Of a stretch of 64,000 bases of DNA, positions 18,791-26,380 are shown one piece after another. The stretch spans positions 1 through 64,000 of the forward strand of contig CAKVHZ010000002.1 in assembly GCA_934754445.1 (NCBI GenBank), given 5' to 3'. Made by a program: the position numbers and the translations under genes. Under the pieces are notes generated by a model. That model did no database searches. It was not told where the DNA came from and worked only from the letters and a program-made list of their open reading frames with translations. The stretch comes from an uncultured Clostridia bacterium. Its GTDB lineage: Bacteria > Bacillota > Clostridia > Christensenellales > UBA1242. Within the stretch, counting starts at the first letter, position 1; each line of letters opens with the position of its first letter.

Positions 18791-20047
18791 TTACTCTATT
18801 AATTTTATATTTGCATTAATACTGTTTAATTCTTCCATTAAGTTTTCATAGCCCCTATTTATATGATTTACACCATCAACAATAGTGTATCCATTTGCTT
18901 TTAATCCAGCTAAAACTAAACTTGCCCCAGCTCTTAAATCGGTTGCCATAACTTCTGCACCACTTAAAGACTTAACACCTTTAATAATAGCCAAAGAATC
19001 TTTAACAGTAATATCTGCACCCATTTTGATTAATTCCGGAATATGTTTAAATCTTGTTTCAAACAAATTTTCAGTTACTAAACTTGTGCCATCACAAACC
19101 GAAAGAAAACTAACTAATTGTGGTTGCAAATCGGTTGGAAACCCTGGATATGGCATAGTTTCTATTTTTAAACAAGGCATACGAGAATTAACCTTTAAAT
19201 GTATTTTATCATCTTTTATATCTAAATTGCAAGCACTATTTTTAATTTTTGAGATTAAACTATATAAATGTTCACTATTAATATTACAAATTTCTACATC
19301 TCCGCCTGTAATGCAAGTAGCAAGCAAATATGTTCCAGCAATAATTCTATCGCTTATTGGCTTATACTCCGTAAATTTTGAAAACTTAACATCAGTTCCA
19401 TCAATAATTATAGTGCTACCACCTGCCCCCGCAATTTTTGCACCCATTTTGTTTAAAAAATTGGCTAAATCAACAATTTCAGGTTCTCTTGCACTATTAA
19501 AAATTCGTGTTACACCTTTTACATTAACACTTGCCATAATTAAATTTTCAGTTGCTCCTACACTAGGAAAATCTAAATGTATATCTCCACTTTTTATATT
19601 ACTAGCATCGCAATCTATGTAACCATGTTCTTCAGTTATTTTTACATTTAGTTCCCTTAAACCTTTTAAATGTAAATCGATTGGTCTATTCCCTATGTTA
19701 CAACCACCGGGAAAAGAAATTTTTGCTTTTTTAAATTTAGCAAGCATTGGCCCTAACATAAAAATAGATGACCTAATTTCTTTAGTCAAATAGTTTGGTA
19801 TGAAATATGTATTTAAGTTTTCGGTATTAATTATAGTTTTATTATCTTGCTTTGTTATTTTACAGCCTAAATGAATTAAAATTTTTTCCATATTTAAAAC
19901 ATCTGTAAAATTAGGTAAATCATCTAAAACAACTTCTTTTTCAGATAGTATCGCTCCAGCAAGTATTGGAAGTGTTGCGTTTTTGCTTGTAGAAACCTTT
20001 ATACTTCCCTTTAATTCGTTTCCACCAAAAATCTTATATTTACTCAT
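18791..20047 (-). CDS. murA: UDP-N-acetylglucosamine 1-carboxyvinyltransferase
   Basis: A 418-residue EPSP-synthase-fold enzyme for the first committed step of peptidoglycan precursor synthesis. The substrate-binding K22-N23 pair lies in VSTSKNATLPILAGAIL, and the catalytic loop FPGGCNIGNRPIDLHLKGL keeps the Cys at residue 116 that fosfomycin alkylates. The C-terminal half has PYPGFPTDLQPQ and ATDLRAGASLVLAGL, both typical. It is the first gene of a short murA-ftsQ unit, with ftsQ 2 bp downstream. Confidence 0.96.
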   Translation of the reverse strand: MSKYKIFGGNELKGSIKVSTSKNATLPILAGAILSEKEVVLDDLPNFTDVLNMEKILIHLGCKITKQDNKTIINTENLNTYFIPNYLTKEIRSSIFMLGPMLAKFKKAKISFPGGCNIGNRPIDLHLKGLRELNVKITEEHGYIDCDASNIKSGDIHLDFPSVGATENLIMASVNVKGVTRIFNSAREPEIVDLANFLNKMGAKIAGAGGSTIIIDGTDVKFSKFTEYKPISDRIIAGTYLLATCITGGDVEICNINSEHLYSLISKIKNSACNLDIKDDKIHLKVNSRMPCLKIETMPYPGFPTDLQPQLVSFLSVCDGTSLVTENLFETRFKHIPELIKMGADITVKDSLAIIKGVKSLSGAEVMATDLRAGASLVLAGLKANGYTIVDGVNHINRGYENLMEELNSINANIKLIE

Positions 20048-20147
20048 ATCTTAGTGTATGAAAAAGCATATAAATTTGTGTTAAACAAAAAACAATGTTG
20101 TTATGTTTATACAAAAAATTGAATATATATTCATTTTCTTTTTTCTG

Positions 20148-20176
20148 TTGACAATAAAAGAAAAATAATATATAAT
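20148..20176 (+). promoter_or_regulatory. Consensus sigma-A promoter
   Basis: TTGACA (20148-20153), 17 bp, TATAAT (20171-20176), a perfect match at both boxes. It drives the small unknown gene at 20202, which has AGGAG at 20191. Such a strong promoter suggests abundant expression. Confidence 0.85.
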
Positions 20177-20201
20177 AATAACAATTAATAAGGAGAAAAG
20201 T

Positions 20202-20537
20202 ATGTTTGTAGAAAAAATTAACATTAATGATATTGAAAAAATTGCAAAAAAATTTGATGTAAGTGTTGTTTCTTTTGAAGAGCAAATCAATCCGGAAACT
20301 AAAAATAAAGAACTTGTAGTTGAATTTTTTAATGGTGCCATGGGACCACAACCTCTATTCATTTTTAGTGACTTTAATGCAAAAAGTTATGATAGTTACT
20401 ATAAAACTTTTGACCCAGTTATGGAGAGAGAATGGAGAAAACTTTTATACAATAAATTTGGTCAAGAATATCTAACTGCTCTTTCTAATTATTTTAATAA
20501 CTTATCAGATGAAGCAATTAACGATTTAATGTTATAA
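20202..20537 (+). CDS. Small acidic protein of unknown function
   Basis: A 111-residue soluble protein that I do not recognise. No TM segment, signal peptide or Cys motif is visible. It has a beta-rich first half (VSVVSFEEQ, KELVVEFF) and a helical second half rich in Tyr/Phe (MEREWRKLLYNKFG, YLTALSNYFNNLSDEA). It is a real gene: consensus promoter, good AGGAG ribosome binding site, AT-typical codon use and a strong terminator immediately after the stop. It is a single-gene transcript, convergent with feoB. Confidence 0.75.
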   Translation: MFVEKININDIEKIAKKFDVSVVSFEEQINPETKNKELVVEFFNGAMGPQPLFIFSDFNAKSYDSYYKTFDPVMEREWRKLLYNKFGQEYLTALSNYFNNLSDEAINDLML

Positions 20538-20563
20538 AAAATAGCGAATACTCGCTATTTTTT
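20536..20563. terminator. Bidirectional terminator between the unknown gene and feoB
   Basis: Perfect stem AAAAATAGCGA / TCGCTATTTTT with an ATAC loop; both strands end in T runs. Confidence 0.85.
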
Positions 20564-22667
20564 ATTTGCATTTTTTACACTTGTTACAACTAAAACAACA
20601 AATTTTAGGTTTTTTAATAAGTTTAAATATAAAGTAAATTGATGCTACTATTAGCATAAAAATTGCTAAACTTAATATTATTGAAATAAAATTTAAACCA
20701 TTAAATAAAAGTAATAATCTATAGAAAATAAAAGTAACAAGATAAGAAGTAACTAATTGTATAATTATACAAACAAAAGTCCATTTTTTACCTATTTCTT
20801 TAAAGTAAACACTTATAGTTGCCATGCATGGCATATATAGAAGAGAAAATACTAAAAAACTAAAAGCACTAATTGGAGTAAAATGAATAGGACTATTTAT
20901 ATCTAAAAAACTTTTACTTAATTCACTTACTTCCCCGCTTAAATTTACATTATTAATAATTGCCATTGTAGAAACTATAATTTCTTTTGCAACAATTCCG
21001 CAAATTAATGCCGATACACAGCCACTAGTTCCAAAGCCTAAAGGTTTAAAAATAGGTGCTAAAAAGTTACCCAGCCAAGATAAAATACTCGTTTGAGTTA
21101 AAGGGTCATCAATAAATTTAAAGTTTATTGAAATACTCTGTAAAAGCCAAATTATTATTGAAAAAGTGAATAAAACTCCAGAAACACGCACAAAGAAATC
21201 TTTAACATTAAATAAAATTAATTTTAATATTCTTTTAAAATTAGGAAATCTTAATGCTGGCATTTCCATAATAAAACTATCGGTTTTGCTCTTTAAAATT
21301 GTTTTTTCTAAAACAATGCTAATTATTAAAGATATTAACACTCCTAGAAGATATAAGAAGAAAATGATTAAAATATTGTTATTGAAAAAAGCCCCTAAAA
21401 TAACACTATAGAGTGGAATTTTTGCCGTGCAACTCATATAACTACAAAGCATTGCTGTTTTTATTTTGCTATTTTTATCTTCTAGCGTTCTACTTGTTAA
21501 AACTGCTGTAGTATTACAACCAAAGCCCATAAGTAAAGTAAAAACACTTCTTCCACTTAATCCTACTTTACTAAAAATATCTTCAAACACAAAAGCAAGC
21601 CTGCTTAAATAACCCGTATCTTCTAGTATTGATAAAAACAAAAATAGCAATACTATTTGTGGCAAAAAACTAGAAAGTGTGGTAAATACAGTCAATATTC
21701 CGTTTTCAAAAAAACTTATTATAAAACTCGAACTTGTAATTTTATTTAATAAATTTAGTATAGGAGTGTTTATAATCTTTTCAATAAAATTAGTTAAAGT
21801 TTCACTAAAAAATGCACCTACACTATTAAAAGTTAAATAAAAAATCAATAAAACAACGCCTAAGAAAATTGGTAGTGCCAAAAATTTGTTTAATAATATT
21901 TTATCTAAAAAGTTATATCCATAAATTTTGTTTGATTTTTTAATCACACACTCTTTTATTATTTTATTGATAAAATCATATCTTAAAGAAATAACCTTTT
22001 CTTTTAAATTATAGTTTTTTAATTTATTTTTTTGATTTTCAGTAAGTTTTAAACTATTTATTATATACTCATCTTGCTCTAAAACCTTTAAACTAATATA
22101 ATTATCGTTAAGGGTTAAATTTTTTATATTATCCCCTAGTATATTTTTTATTTCTTTTATAGGTAATTCTTTTAAATATGGTGCATTAAAATTATTTTTA
22201 AAATCATTATCTATTAATTTAATAGTTTCTTTCTTGTTTTGTGCATTAAACAAAACTACATTTGTCCCAAGAAAATTTGATAATTTATTAGTATCTATTT
22301 CAGTTTTTGTCTTTTTTAATTCATTTGCAAAATTAACACAAACCTTAATATTTTTACCTAGTTCTAATAACTGAAGGGTTAAATATAAGTTTCTAGTTAA
22401 ATTATTAGCATCTAGTAAATTAATTATATTATCATTATGAGAATAAATGTAATCTCTTGCTATTTCTTCTTCAAAAGTGTAACATGATAACGAATACAAA
22501 CCTGGCAAGTCCACCACAATATTATCTTGACCATTTAATTTATAATTTTTTTCTAAATAATCAACTGTAACTCCGTGCCAATTGCCCACATGTTCATTAC
22601 TTAATGTTAGTGAATTTAAAAAAGTAGTTTTCCCTACATTAGGATTACCACATAATATATGCTTCAT
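20562..22667 (-). CDS. feoB: Ferrous iron transporter FeoB with divergent G4 motif
   Basis: A 701-residue protein: an N-terminal small G domain and a polytopic membrane domain of two Gate-containing halves for Fe(II) uptake. G1 GNPNVGKTT, the switch HVGNWHGVTVDY and G3 DLPGLYSLS are intact. The G4 NxxD segment, which normally reads like VxLNMxDE, is VCVNFANEL here, so the base-recognising Asp is Asn. The membrane domain has GFGCNTTAVLTSRTLEDK and LSFLPQIVLLF-like helices. The tail is Cys-rich (CCFSCNKCKKCK), as in some Gram-positive FeoB proteins. The start overlaps feoA by 4 bp. Confidence 0.93.
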   Translation of the reverse strand: MKHILCGNPNVGKTTFLNSLTLSNEHVGNWHGVTVDYLEKNYKLNGQDNIVVDLPGLYSLSCYTFEEEIARDYIYSHNDNIINLLDANNLTRNLYLTLQLLELGKNIKVCVNFANELKKTKTEIDTNKLSNFLGTNVVLFNAQNKKETIKLIDNDFKNNFNAPYLKELPIKEIKNILGDNIKNLTLNDNYISLKVLEQDEYIINSLKLTENQKNKLKNYNLKEKVISLRYDFINKIIKECVIKKSNKIYGYNFLDKILLNKFLALPIFLGVVLLIFYLTFNSVGAFFSETLTNFIEKIINTPILNLLNKITSSSFIISFFENGILTVFTTLSSFLPQIVLLFLFLSILEDTGYLSRLAFVFEDIFSKVGLSGRSVFTLLMGFGCNTTAVLTSRTLEDKNSKIKTAMLCSYMSCTAKIPLYSVILGAFFNNNILIIFFLYLLGVLISLIISIVLEKTILKSKTDSFIMEMPALRFPNFKRILKLILFNVKDFFVRVSGVLFTFSIIIWLLQSISINFKFIDDPLTQTSILSWLGNFLAPIFKPLGFGTSGCVSALICGIVAKEIIVSTMAIINNVNLSGEVSELSKSFLDINSPIHFTPISAFSFLVFSLLYMPCMATISVYFKEIGKKWTFVCIIIQLVTSYLVTFIFYRLLLLFNGLNFISIILSLAIFMLIVASIYFIFKLIKKPKICCFSCNKCKKCK

Positions 22668-22918
22668 AGACTTTTCTCCTTACTAGGAGTAATTTCTATT
22701 AGTTTTATAACACCCCTTCTTAGTGCCAAAATATAACCACGAATTTCAACTAAATAACTATTTTTTAAACTAGATATATTTAATACTCTAACTAAAGTCC
22801 CCTTAGTAAAACCCAATTCTAAAAGTCTAGTTTTTAACTTTAAATTGCCATTAACACTAGTTATATATCCCGTTTCTCCCACTTTTAAATTTGATAAATT
22901 TATTACATTATTCTGCAT
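22664..22918 (-). CDS. feoA: FeoA, SH3-like iron transport accessory protein
   Basis: An 84-residue protein with the FeoA fold: an SH3-like barrel in which LKTRLLELGFTKGTLVRVLN is the conserved core and the ending is ALRRGVIKLIEI. It supports FeoB at the membrane. An ATGA overlap with feoB shows translational coupling. The upstream region carries an inverted repeat, and the divergent gene at 23073 encodes a Cys-rich protein. Confidence 0.9.
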   Translation of the reverse strand: MQNNVINLSNLKVGETGYITSVNGNLKLKTRLLELGFTKGTLVRVLNISSLKNSYLVEIRGYILALRRGVIKLIEITPSKEKSL

Positions 22919-22951
22919 AAACTAACATATTACTTTTTCTTAGAAATTATG

Positions 22952-22971
22952 ATATTTTGATAATAAAATAT
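22952..22971. promoter_or_regulatory. Inverted repeat upstream of feoAB
   Basis: Perfect 7-bp arms ATATTTT and AAAATAT around GATAAT, 34 bp before the feoA ATG. The position suits an operator for an iron-responsive regulator such as Fur or a DtxR family member, but it does not match a textbook box for either. Inference only. Confidence 0.35.
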
Positions 22972-23027
22972 TGGTTAAATATACCAAAAAAAATATAAAT
23001 AAAAATTATTCAAAAATACAAACTAAT

Positions 23028-23051
23028 ATTGTAAAGAAAAATCTTTACAAT
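23028..23051 (+). promoter_or_regulatory. Perfect inverted repeat just before the Cys-rich gene's ribosome binding site
   Basis: ATTGTAAAG and CTTTACAAT, 9-bp perfect arms with a 6-nt AAAAAT centre. It ends 4 nt before AGGAGGTG. It could fold in the mRNA next to the ribosome binding site or act as a DNA operator. No T run follows, so it is not a terminator. Confidence 0.5.
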
Positions 23052-23072
23052 TTATAGGAGGTGAAAACTATT

Positions 23073-23261
23073 ATGATTAGAAGAAAAAATGCAGAAACAA
23101 GAAACTGCTCTAATTGCGGTTGCGACCATTGCGATCGTTGTGGTGGAAAAAGCAAAACTGCTACTAAATCAAATCAAGTAGAAACTGCTAGAAGTGCTGG
23201 TAAAAGAGCAAAAACTACAACTTCAAGAGCAAAAACTACTAGAAGTAAAAATAGTAAATAG
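23073..23261 (+). CDS. Cysteine-cluster basic miniprotein, unknown
   Basis: A 62-residue protein. The N-terminal third holds five Cys in 12 residues (pattern C-x2-C-x-C-x2-C-x2-C in RNCSNCGCDHCDRCGG), suggestive of metal binding. The rest is low-complexity Lys/Arg/Thr/Ser with repeated RAKTT, like a nucleic-acid-binding tail. I do not recognise the family. A GTG at 23061 is part of the perfect AGGAGGTG Shine-Dalgarno, so translation starts at the ATG at 23073. It lies divergently from feoAB and has a terminator directly after. A role in iron or metal handling is inferred from position and Cys content alone. Confidence 0.7.
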   Translation: MIRRKNAETRNCSNCGCDHCDRCGGKSKTATKSNQVETARSAGKRAKTTTSRAKTTRSKNSK

Positions 23262-23266
23262 TTTTC

Positions 23267-23300
23267 AAAAAAAGAGAGAGTAATCATACTTTCTCTTTTT
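23267..23300 (+). terminator. Terminator of the Cys-rich gene
   Basis: AAAAAGAGAGAGTA pairs with TACTTTCTCTTTTT with one mismatch and a 4-nt loop, followed by T-rich sequence. Confidence 0.75.
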
Positions 23301-23376
23301 ATTTACTAAAATTAAATTATTAATAAAAATATTATACACTTTTTAAAATAAAAAGTCAAACAAATTTACAACATTT

Positions 23377-23606
23377 TTAAATATTTTTTAGTTTTTCTAG
23401 AAATTTATCTATTAAAGCATTAAAATTTATGTTAAATTCTTTTAAATTAGTAAAAATAATTTTTAATTCTTCAGTTATTTTTTTAGGACTTTCTATGTTA
23501 ATTTGAGAATTTGAAACTATTTTTTTAATTTCTTCCATATCCACATCTTTGGCTGGTCTACCTTGCTTAGTCTTTCTAACATATGGTTTTGTTTTACCAT
23601 TTTCAA
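23377..23606 (-). pseudogene. Start-less ORF fragment, probable gene remnant
   Basis: A minus-strand frame without a start codon reads NEIENGKTKPYVRKTKQGRP and goes on with a helical Lys/Glu/Ile-rich stretch to a TAA at 23377. The 5' side is replaced at about 23606 by the HTH remnant on the other strand. The sequence KTKQGRPAKD could be the basic end of a DNA-binding protein, but I cannot assign it. With 23304-23376, which is AT-rich and empty, it makes a decayed stretch of about 460 bp. Confidence 0.4.
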
Positions 23607-23711
23607 TCTCGTTGGGAAAACGGCGAGATTTCTCCTTCTATTAATTATTTAAAATCTATTTGTGATTATTTTGATATTTCAGCAGATTATTTAATAGGTA
23701 GAATTGATTAA
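23583..23711 (+). pseudogene. C-terminal remnant of an XRE-family HTH repressor
   Basis: The frame from 23607 reads SRWENGEISPSINYLKSICD and goes on with YFDISADYLIGR before a stop at 23711. That is precisely the second half of a Cro/CI-type HTH domain (recognition helix end, then the D-Y-F-x-I-S-x-D-Y-L-x-G signature). The first half, with the N-terminal helices, is missing. An ATG at 23583 would give a 42-residue product with an unrelated beginning and no ribosome binding site. It looks like a recombination-truncated gene. Confidence 0.7.
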
Positions 23712-23714
23712 TTA

Positions 23715-23742
23715 AAAAAAGTGCCGTTATTGGCACTTTTTT
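23715..23742. terminator. Terminator, likely of fakA and the old HTH gene
   Basis: Stem AAAAAGTGCC / GGCACTTTTT with a 6-nt loop. T runs exist on both strands. Confidence 0.75.
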
Positions 23743-23764
23743 GTTGTTTATTTTATTTTATTTT

Positions 23765-25399
23765 TTATTCCATAGAAATTAAATAGTAATATACTGGTTG
23801 GCCACCAAATAATACACTTATTTCTTTATCTGGGTAAATTGCTGATAATTTGTCTTGTAAATTATATGCTTCTTCTTCTTTTACATCATTACCAAAGAAT
23901 AATGTTAAATTTATAATGTCTTCATTAACTGTTTTTTCTATTAAACTTATTACTGTTTCATCTATAGTTTTGCCTTTTGTTAAAATGCTACTATCAGTTA
24001 AACCTATAATATCACCTTTTGCTATTTGTAAGCCATCTACATTAGTATTTCTAACTGCATAGGTTACACTAGCAGATTTAACTGTTGCCAAAGCATCATT
24101 TAAAGCTTCTGTGTTTTCTTCAACACTTGCTTCAGGGTTAAAACTTAGGCACGCACTCATGCCTTCAGCAATATTTCGTGAAGGAATAACTATTAAATTT
24201 TTATTTGTTAATTGTTTTGCTTGTTCGCATGCTAGAATTATATTTTTATTATTTGGTAAAACAAAAATGTTTTTAGCATTAACACTATCTACTGCTTTTA
24301 AAATATCATCAGCAGAAGGGTTCATTGTTTGACCACCTTCTAATACATAGTCTACACCAACATCTTTAAATATAGAAGCAATACCTGTTCCAGCACAAAC
24401 CGAAATAACACCAAATTCTTTCATCTCTGCTAAAGCTTTTTGTTTTTTCAAATCTCGGTTTTCTTCAAGCATGTTTTCTATTTTCATGTTAAATAGTTCG
24501 CCAAGTTCTAAGCCATATGCTAAAGCCTTGTTAGGTTCGTTTGTATGAACATGAACTTTTATTAAACTTAAATCGCCTATGCAAATAACAGAATCACCAA
24601 TTTCCATTAGTTTTTCTCTTAATTTATCTATATCACTTAAAGTCGTTTTATTTTTAATTTGAATTACCATAAACTCAGTGCAATAAGCAAATTGAATATC
24701 TGCTAAATCCATTAAGTTTATTTCTGCATTACTTTTTATAACTGGTGCAGCATCTTCTAGTTTAAACTCAAAACTGTCTTCATTTGTAAGTAATTTATAG
24801 AATGCTGTAAAGATAATCATTAATCCTTGACCACCACTATCTACAACATTTGCTTTTTTCAATACTGGAAGTAATTCTGGAGTCATTTGCAATGCTTGTT
24901 CCCCTTCGTCCACTACTCCTTTTAAAAATGTTTCTATATCAGTGTTCTTTTTACTAAGTCTTGTAGCGGCTTCACTCATCATTCTAATAACTGTTAGAAT
25001 TGTTCCTTCTTTAGGTTTAGTAACAGCATTGTAAGCAACTTCTGCCCCACAATTTATTGCTTTTGCAAAATTTTTTACATTTATTTCTTTTTCTGTTGAA
25101 AGTGCAGTGCACATACCTTTTAAAATTTGCGATAAAATTACACCACTATTTCCTCTAGCACCTCTTAGTGCACCTTTTTGAACTGCCTCACACAAACTAT
25201 CTAAATTATTATTTGGGCAAGCATTCACTTCTTTGCACGCACTATTAAGTGTCATGCTCATATTCGTTCCTGTATCTCCGTCTGGAACTGGAAAAACATT
25301 TAAACTATCTACATACTCTCTATTTTCTTCTAAAACTTTTCCACCTGCAAGAATCATCTTTCTAAAGGTGGCACCATTTATATTCTTTTGCATACGCAA
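23765..25399 (-). CDS. fakA: Fatty acid kinase FakA / YloV (DAK2 domain)
   Basis: A 544-residue protein that phosphorylates FakB-bound fatty acids so that exogenous fatty acids enter phospholipid synthesis. The DAK2 kinase domain has NVFPVPDGDTGTNMSMTLN near residue 35 and ALRGARGNSGVILSQILKG near 77, both nucleotide/Mg-binding loops. The middle and C-terminal domains (LSDIDKLREKLMEIGDSV, KVHVHTNEPNKAL, then EDIINLTLFFGNDV) follow the YloV pattern. A TTG at 25399, 7 nt after GGGGG, is better spaced than the ATG at 25393; both are possible. It is the partner of the asp23 gene in the conserved yloU-yloV pair. Confidence 0.92.
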   Translation of the reverse strand: MRMQKNINGATFRKMILAGGKVLEENREYVDSLNVFPVPDGDTGTNMSMTLNSACKEVNACPNNNLDSLCEAVQKGALRGARGNSGVILSQILKGMCTALSTEKEINVKNFAKAINCGAEVAYNAVTKPKEGTILTVIRMMSEAATRLSKKNTDIETFLKGVVDEGEQALQMTPELLPVLKKANVVDSGGQGLMIIFTAFYKLLTNEDSFEFKLEDAAPVIKSNAEINLMDLADIQFAYCTEFMVIQIKNKTTLSDIDKLREKLMEIGDSVICIGDLSLIKVHVHTNEPNKALAYGLELGELFNMKIENMLEENRDLKKQKALAEMKEFGVISVCAGTGIASIFKDVGVDYVLEGGQTMNPSADDILKAVDSVNAKNIFVLPNNKNIILACEQAKQLTNKNLIVIPSRNIAEGMSACLSFNPEASVEENTEALNDALATVKSASVTYAVRNTNVDGLQIAKGDIIGLTDSSILTKGKTIDETVISLIEKTVNEDIINLTLFFGNDVKEEEAYNLQDKLSAIYPDKEISVLFGGQPVYYYLISME

Positions 25400-25432
25400 A
25401 GTTATTCCCCCTAAAAAATCAATAAAAAAAGA

Positions 25433-25783
25433 CTAAACCCTTACACCAAGCACATTAACATTCACACTATCTACAATCATACCTGTAAATTTTTCGATAG
25501 AATATTTAATAGAACTTTTTAAAGATTCAGCTACTGCGTTAATAGAAACGCCATATTTTAATATAACATATAAATCTATATAAATTTTATTATCTACGGT
25601 TAAAACTTTTACACCTTTATTTTTACTTTTTTTTCTAAACAGTTCATGCAAATTATCGCTAAATTTTTTAGCGACCAAATCTACTACACCATAACAATCT
25701 AAAGCAACTTTTCCGCAAACGCTTTCTATTGCTTCTTCAGTAATTGTTATTTTACCATAAGAATTTGAAGTATTAACTGGCAT
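25433..25783 (-). CDS. Asp23/Gls24 family protein (YloU)
   Basis: A 116-residue alkaline-shock-type protein. ITEEAIESVCGKVALDCYGV and the ending GMIVDSVNVNVLGVRV are family hallmarks, with one beta core between. Family members are small cytosolic or envelope-associated proteins, and this paralogue is consistently linked to fakA. A GTG at 25795 belongs to the GTGGAG ribosome binding site, so the start is the ATG at 25783. The promoter is probably in 25796-26007 but is not clear. Confidence 0.9.
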   Translation of the reverse strand: MPVNTSNSYGKITITEEAIESVCGKVALDCYGVVDLVAKKFSDNLHELFRKKSKNKGVKVLTVDNKIYIDLYVILKYGVSINAVAESLKSSIKYSIEKFTGMIVDSVNVNVLGVRV

Positions 25784-26007
25784 AAATTTCTCCACAAATA
25801 TTATTACATAAAAAATCTTTTTAAGCAGATTTTACTACATAATATAATTATATTACACAATTTTTAATTTAAAATCAATGTTTTTAATTGTTTTTTTCAA
25901 ATATTTTTTATTTTTTTCGATTTTTTATAAAAATACTTGCAAATTTTGTTTTTGTATGATAAACTAACATAGTCAAAATTTAAAAAATTACTTAAAGGAG
26001 TTTATAT

Positions 26008-26187
26008 ATGAGTAGAGTTTGCAGTATTTGTGGAAAGGGCAAAATGAAAGGTAACCAAGTTAGTCACTCTAACATTAAAACTAACAAACATTACAATGCT
26101 AATGTTCAAAAAGTTAGAATAGATGTTGATGGAACAACTAAAAGTGAATATGTTTGCACAAAATGTATTAAAACATTAAAAGATTAA
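26008..26187 (+). CDS. rpmB: Ribosomal protein bL28, zinc-binding form
   Basis: A 59-residue protein of the large ribosomal subunit. The start MSRVCSICGKGKMKGNQVSH is the bL28 signature. CSIC at residues 5-8 and CTKC at 50-53 make the four-Cys zinc site of the C+ form. AAGGAG lies 7-8 nt before the ATG. It reads opposite to its neighbours, as in Bacillus, where rpmB sits between spoVM and yloU. The rest of 25796-26007 contains only AT-rich regulatory sequence. Confidence 0.96.
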   Translation: MSRVCSICGKGKMKGNQVSHSNIKTNKHYNANVQKVRIDVDGTTKSEYVCTKCIKTLKD

Positions 26188-26197
26188 TTATAAAAAT

Positions 26198-26224
26198 AAA
26201 AACAGGCTTATGCCTGTTTTTTTT
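26198..26224 (+). terminator. Terminator of rpmB
   Basis: Stem AAAACAGGC / GCCTGTTTT with a TTAT loop and an 8-T run, a strong rho-independent terminator. Confidence 0.9.
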
Positions 26225-26227
26225 AAA

Positions 26228-26251
26228 CAAAAACCACTGAAAACTCAGTGC
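26228..26251 (-). terminator. Terminator of the rsgA-rpe-spoVM strand
   Basis: CACTGA / TCAGTG stem with a 4-nt loop. On the minus strand it is followed by GTTTTTGTTT, 24 bp after the spoVM stop. Confidence 0.65.
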
Positions 26252-26274
26252 ATTTTTATTTGAATTTTTTAACC

Positions 26275-26352
26275 TTAACTATTAAGTTGTTTCCTAAAAA
26301 TCAATTTTAAAAGTGGAACTAAAATTTTTGGTGCTTTTATACAAATAATCAT
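26275..26352 (-). CDS. spoVM: SpoVM, spore morphogenesis micropeptide
   Basis: A 25-residue ORF: MIICIKAPKILVPLLKLIFR and then five more residues. SpoVM is a ~26-residue amphipathic helix that marks the convex forespore membrane and recruits SpoIVA. The shared pattern is a short hydrophobic start, K-x-P-K-x-L with the conserved Pro, and a basic/hydrophobic helix. A strong GGAGG lies 6 nt before the ATG. Location between rpe and rpmB is the conserved Bacillus location, which makes the call firm despite the size. Confidence 0.88.
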   Translation of the reverse strand: MIICIKAPKILVPLLKLIFRKQLNS

Positions 26353-26380
26353 ACTATCCTCCAGTTAATTTATAATATGA

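Noticed and set aside
20040..20362. Two minus-strand ORFs of 93 and 103 codons
   Set aside because: They are shadows over the consensus promoter and coding region of the plus-strand gene at 20202, with no ribosome binding sites and sequence typical of antisense AT-rich frames.
26228..26380. Apparent gene-free spacer between rpmB and rpe
   Set aside because: Rejected as empty: it contains spoVM and its terminator.
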